This document shows positions 62,290 to 64,000 of a stretch of DNA of 64,000 bases, one piece after another. Made by a program: the position numbers and the translations under genes. The stretch's first letter is position 1; each line of letters begins with the position of its first letter. The notes under the pieces are model-generated. The model saw only the letters and a list, made by a program, of their open reading frames with translations. It was not told the DNA's origin and ran no database searches. This DNA is from CAVQJU01 sp963729215 (GTDB lineage: Bacteria > Acidobacteriota > Vicinamibacteria > Vicinamibacterales > CAVVIG01): positions 1-64,000 of the forward strand of contig CAVSND010000028.1 of NCBI GenBank assembly GCA_963729215.1, written 5' to 3'.

Positions 62290-64000
62290 CTAGAAGTTGT
62301 ACTTGATCGCGAGCTGGACGACGCGAGGGTCGAGGGCCGTCGTAATCGTCCCGAAGTTGGCCGCGCCCAATACCCACGACGCCGGGGCGCTGAGGTTCAC
62401 GGTGTTCAGCAGGTTGAAGATCTCGGCGCGGAACTCGAGCGACTGGCCGGACGCGACCGGCACGCGCCGGATGAAGGACAGATCGACGTCGCGATACGAC
62501 GGCCCCCGCACCGGGTTGCGCGACGCCGTGCCGATGGTGAAGATCGGCGCGGTGGAAAACGCCGCGGTGTTGAACCAGTGCGAGAACGTCCGCTGATCGG
62601 CCGGCAGCGTCGGATCCCCGACCAGGTTCGGGCGCTGCGTGCCGAAGCCGGCGAAGGCGTTGAAGTTGGTCGTCTGCGTGACGGCCACGGGAATCCCGGA
62701 CTGGAGCGTCACGAGGCCGACCACCGACCAGTCGCTCACGATCGCGCCCACCACGCCGTGCGGCTCGTGGGCGCGCCTGGCGCCGTACGGCAGATCCCAG
62801 ATGACCGACGAGACGAAGACATGCGGGATGTCGCCGTTCGAGTAATCGCGTTCGAGCGAGCGATTGAAGCTGTCCGCCACCGGGAAGTTGGCCACCGGGC
62901 CGGTGAGAATCGAGGCGTCGAACACCGAGGACGCGTCGTCCATCAGCTTCGAATAGGTGTAGGCGGCGGAGTATTGCAATCCGCGTGAGAGGCGCTGCCG
63001 CACGCTCAGTTCGAGCCCGTCGTACCGCGTGGTGCCGACGTTGTTGCGGTACAGGCTCACCGTCGTGTACTCGGGGAACGGCTTCAGCAGCTGCGCGCGC
63101 GTGATCGTCGGATCGCCGAGCGACGAGGAGCGCGGGATGATGCCGAAAAAGGGGTTCGTCACGCGCTGCTGCAGCGGCGCCCCGATCGCCAGCTGGCTGG
63201 CGGTCAGCTGGTTCTGGTTGGAGTCGGGCAGGCCGACGTTCTTGATGATCGACCCCACATACGCCGCTTCGAACGTCGTGTTCGGCGACAGTTCGCGCTG
63301 CACCGACACGTTCCACTGCTGAACGTATCCGGAGCCGAGGCCGGCGTTGACCGAGAACACGCCCTGGCCGAGACCAGCGGTCGGCGTTGGCGAGATCGGT
63401 GCGACGCTTGGTCCGCCCTGCAGCACGAACGCCGGCGTGATGTTGTCCAGGGTGCGCTGGGTCACCGTCTGCAGGAACGGGAACGTCGGCGTCGTAAACG
63501 GCGTCGTGATGCCCGCCATCTCGATCCACACGAGGCCGTAGCCCGAGCTGACGATGGTCTTGTCCGTCAGCCGGTAGACGGCGCCGAGACGCGGGCCGAA
63601 ATTGTTCTTTTTCAGCGGCCGCACCGGCTCATCGCCAGGATACTCGAGCTGCTGCGTCTGCAGGTTGAAGACGGCGGTCTGTCCGTTGATTTCCGTCGAC
63701 GGGAAATTCAGCGTGTAGCGCAGTCCCGGGTTCACGGTCAGCCGATCGGAGATCTTCCAGTCGTCCTGGATGAAATATTCCTGGAAGTGCGCGCGCTCCT
63801 GGATCTGCGAGTTTTGCAGGTCGATCGAAAAAGTCTGGACCTGGCCAAGGAGGAAGCTCGCCAGCGGTGTCCCGGTATTCGCCGAGTTCGTCGGCAGATC
63901 GGTGAACAGGTTGCTGAACGAGAACAGCCCGGTCGGGTAGGGCGGCTGGACGACGTTCAGCCGCTCCCATCGCCAGTCGAGGCCCATCTTGAGCGAGTGG
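62290..64000 (-). CDS. Oar-like TonB-dependent receptor, C-terminal part
   Basis: The C-terminal ~569 residues of a large outer-membrane receptor; the N-terminus lies beyond the window. Repeated amphipathic strands such as YFIQDDWKISDRLTVNPGLRY, RLGAVYRLTDKTIV, GLELSVRQRLSRGLQYSAAYTYS and FRAEIFNLLNTVN are typical of Oar/TonB barrels of Acidobacteriota, and the protein ends with Phe (AIKYNF). No SusD partner is seen. Ligand unknown; peptides or carbohydrates are the usual guesses. Confidence 0.88.
   Translation of the reverse strand, partial: HSLKMGLDWRWERLNVVQPPYPTGLFSFSNLFTDLPTNSANTGTPLASFLLGQVQTFSIDLQNSQIQERAHFQEYFIQDDWKISDRLTVNPGLRYTLNFPSTEINGQTAVFNLQTQQLEYPGDEPVRPLKKNNFGPRLGAVYRLTDKTIVSSGYGLVWIEMAGITTPFTTPTFPFLQTVTQRTLDNITPAFVLQGGPSVAPISPTPTAGLGQGVFSVNAGLGSGYVQQWNVSVQRELSPNTTFEAAYVGSIIKNVGLPDSNQNQLTASQLAIGAPLQQRVTNPFFGIIPRSSSLGDPTITRAQLLKPFPEYTTVSLYRNNVGTTRYDGLELSVRQRLSRGLQYSAAYTYSKLMDDASSVFDASILTGPVANFPVADSFNRSLERDYSNGDIPHVFVSSVIWDLPYGARRAHEPHGVVGAIVSDWSVVGLVTLQSGIPVAVTQTTNFNAFAGFGTQRPNLVGDPTLPADQRTFSHWFNTAAFSTAPIFTIGTASRNPVRGPSYRDVDLSFIRRVPVASGQSLEFRAEIFNLLNTVNLSAPASWVLGAANFGTITTALDPRVVQLAIKYNF

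Overview
The window is high-GC bacterial chromosome. The best guess is an Acidobacteriota member of the Vicinamibacteria type. That is inferred from gene content: an Oar-like TonB-dependent receptor without a nearby SusD, many secreted small-domain proteins, a methanol/ethanol-type PQQ dehydrogenase next to a Rieske protein, a PEP-CTERM protein, and characteristic intergenic palindromes. It is not from a marker-gene analysis.

Layout. 1-3.0 kb: a frameshifted secreted NHL-repeat protein. 3.4-6.6 kb: an alpha/beta hydrolase with two LuxR-type regulators. 7.0-8.4 kb: an ArsR/SRPBCC/DUF1801 operon. 8.5-15 kb: a GT22 mannosyltransferase, an M16 protease, an outer-membrane barrel and a solute-binding protein. 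15.1-17.4 kb: a three-gene module with a catalytically dead HtrA homologue, a LuxR-type regulator and an intact HtrA; the two HtrA genes share a conserved 5' leader. 17.4-32.5 kb: a cupredoxin lipoprotein, arfB, uup, metallo-beta-lactamase-fold proteins, mmsA, a metal-binding protein with a cytochrome-like partner, moaA and amrS. 32.6-33.3 kb: surE, frameshifted. 33.4-37.5 kb: a 4.07-kb element in a tRNA-Pro(CGG) gene, bounded by perfect 53-bp direct repeats. It carries a primase-helicase-nuclease fusion and a ParE-type toxin-antitoxin pair but no integrase. 37.9-41.99 kb: small secreted proteins, then an FtsZ/tubulin-like GTPase with a LysM-like membrane partner. 42.3-44.6 kb: a TPR lipoprotein and a PEP-CTERM protein with a sigma-54-like promoter. 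44.6-50.9 kb: an MBL hydrolase, a histidine kinase, DUF3014, a HupE-like membrane operon and a PHP-domain protein. 51-56.5 kb: DoxX, an EamA transporter and two ABC exporter half-transporters. 56.6-59 kb: Rieske plus PQQ dehydrogenase. 59-62.2 kb: modABC with an HTH-Mop regulator. 62.3 kb to the end: the C-terminal part of an Oar-like TonB receptor.

Two systems stand out. One is the tRNA-bounded element, which keeps both att repeats, displaced native and element-borne terminators, and a pair of repeated GCTACCC motifs near its ends that look like integrase arm sites. It looks like a compact, integrase-less conflict island. The other is the dead-HtrA / regulator / live-HtrA module, in which all three catalytic residues of one paralogue are replaced and neither protease has a signal peptide.

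A caution affects many entries. About 20 single-base frame changes interrupt otherwise well-conserved genes at 0-3 kb and at 32.6-61 kb (surE, modB, modC, a HupE homologue, an ABC exporter, the primase-helicase). Most can be repaired by removing one base, often from a short homopolymer. Genes from 3.3 to 32.5 kb are intact. This pattern is better explained by residual sequencing or assembly errors than by mass gene decay, so the interrupted genes are described as if intact and each break is located.
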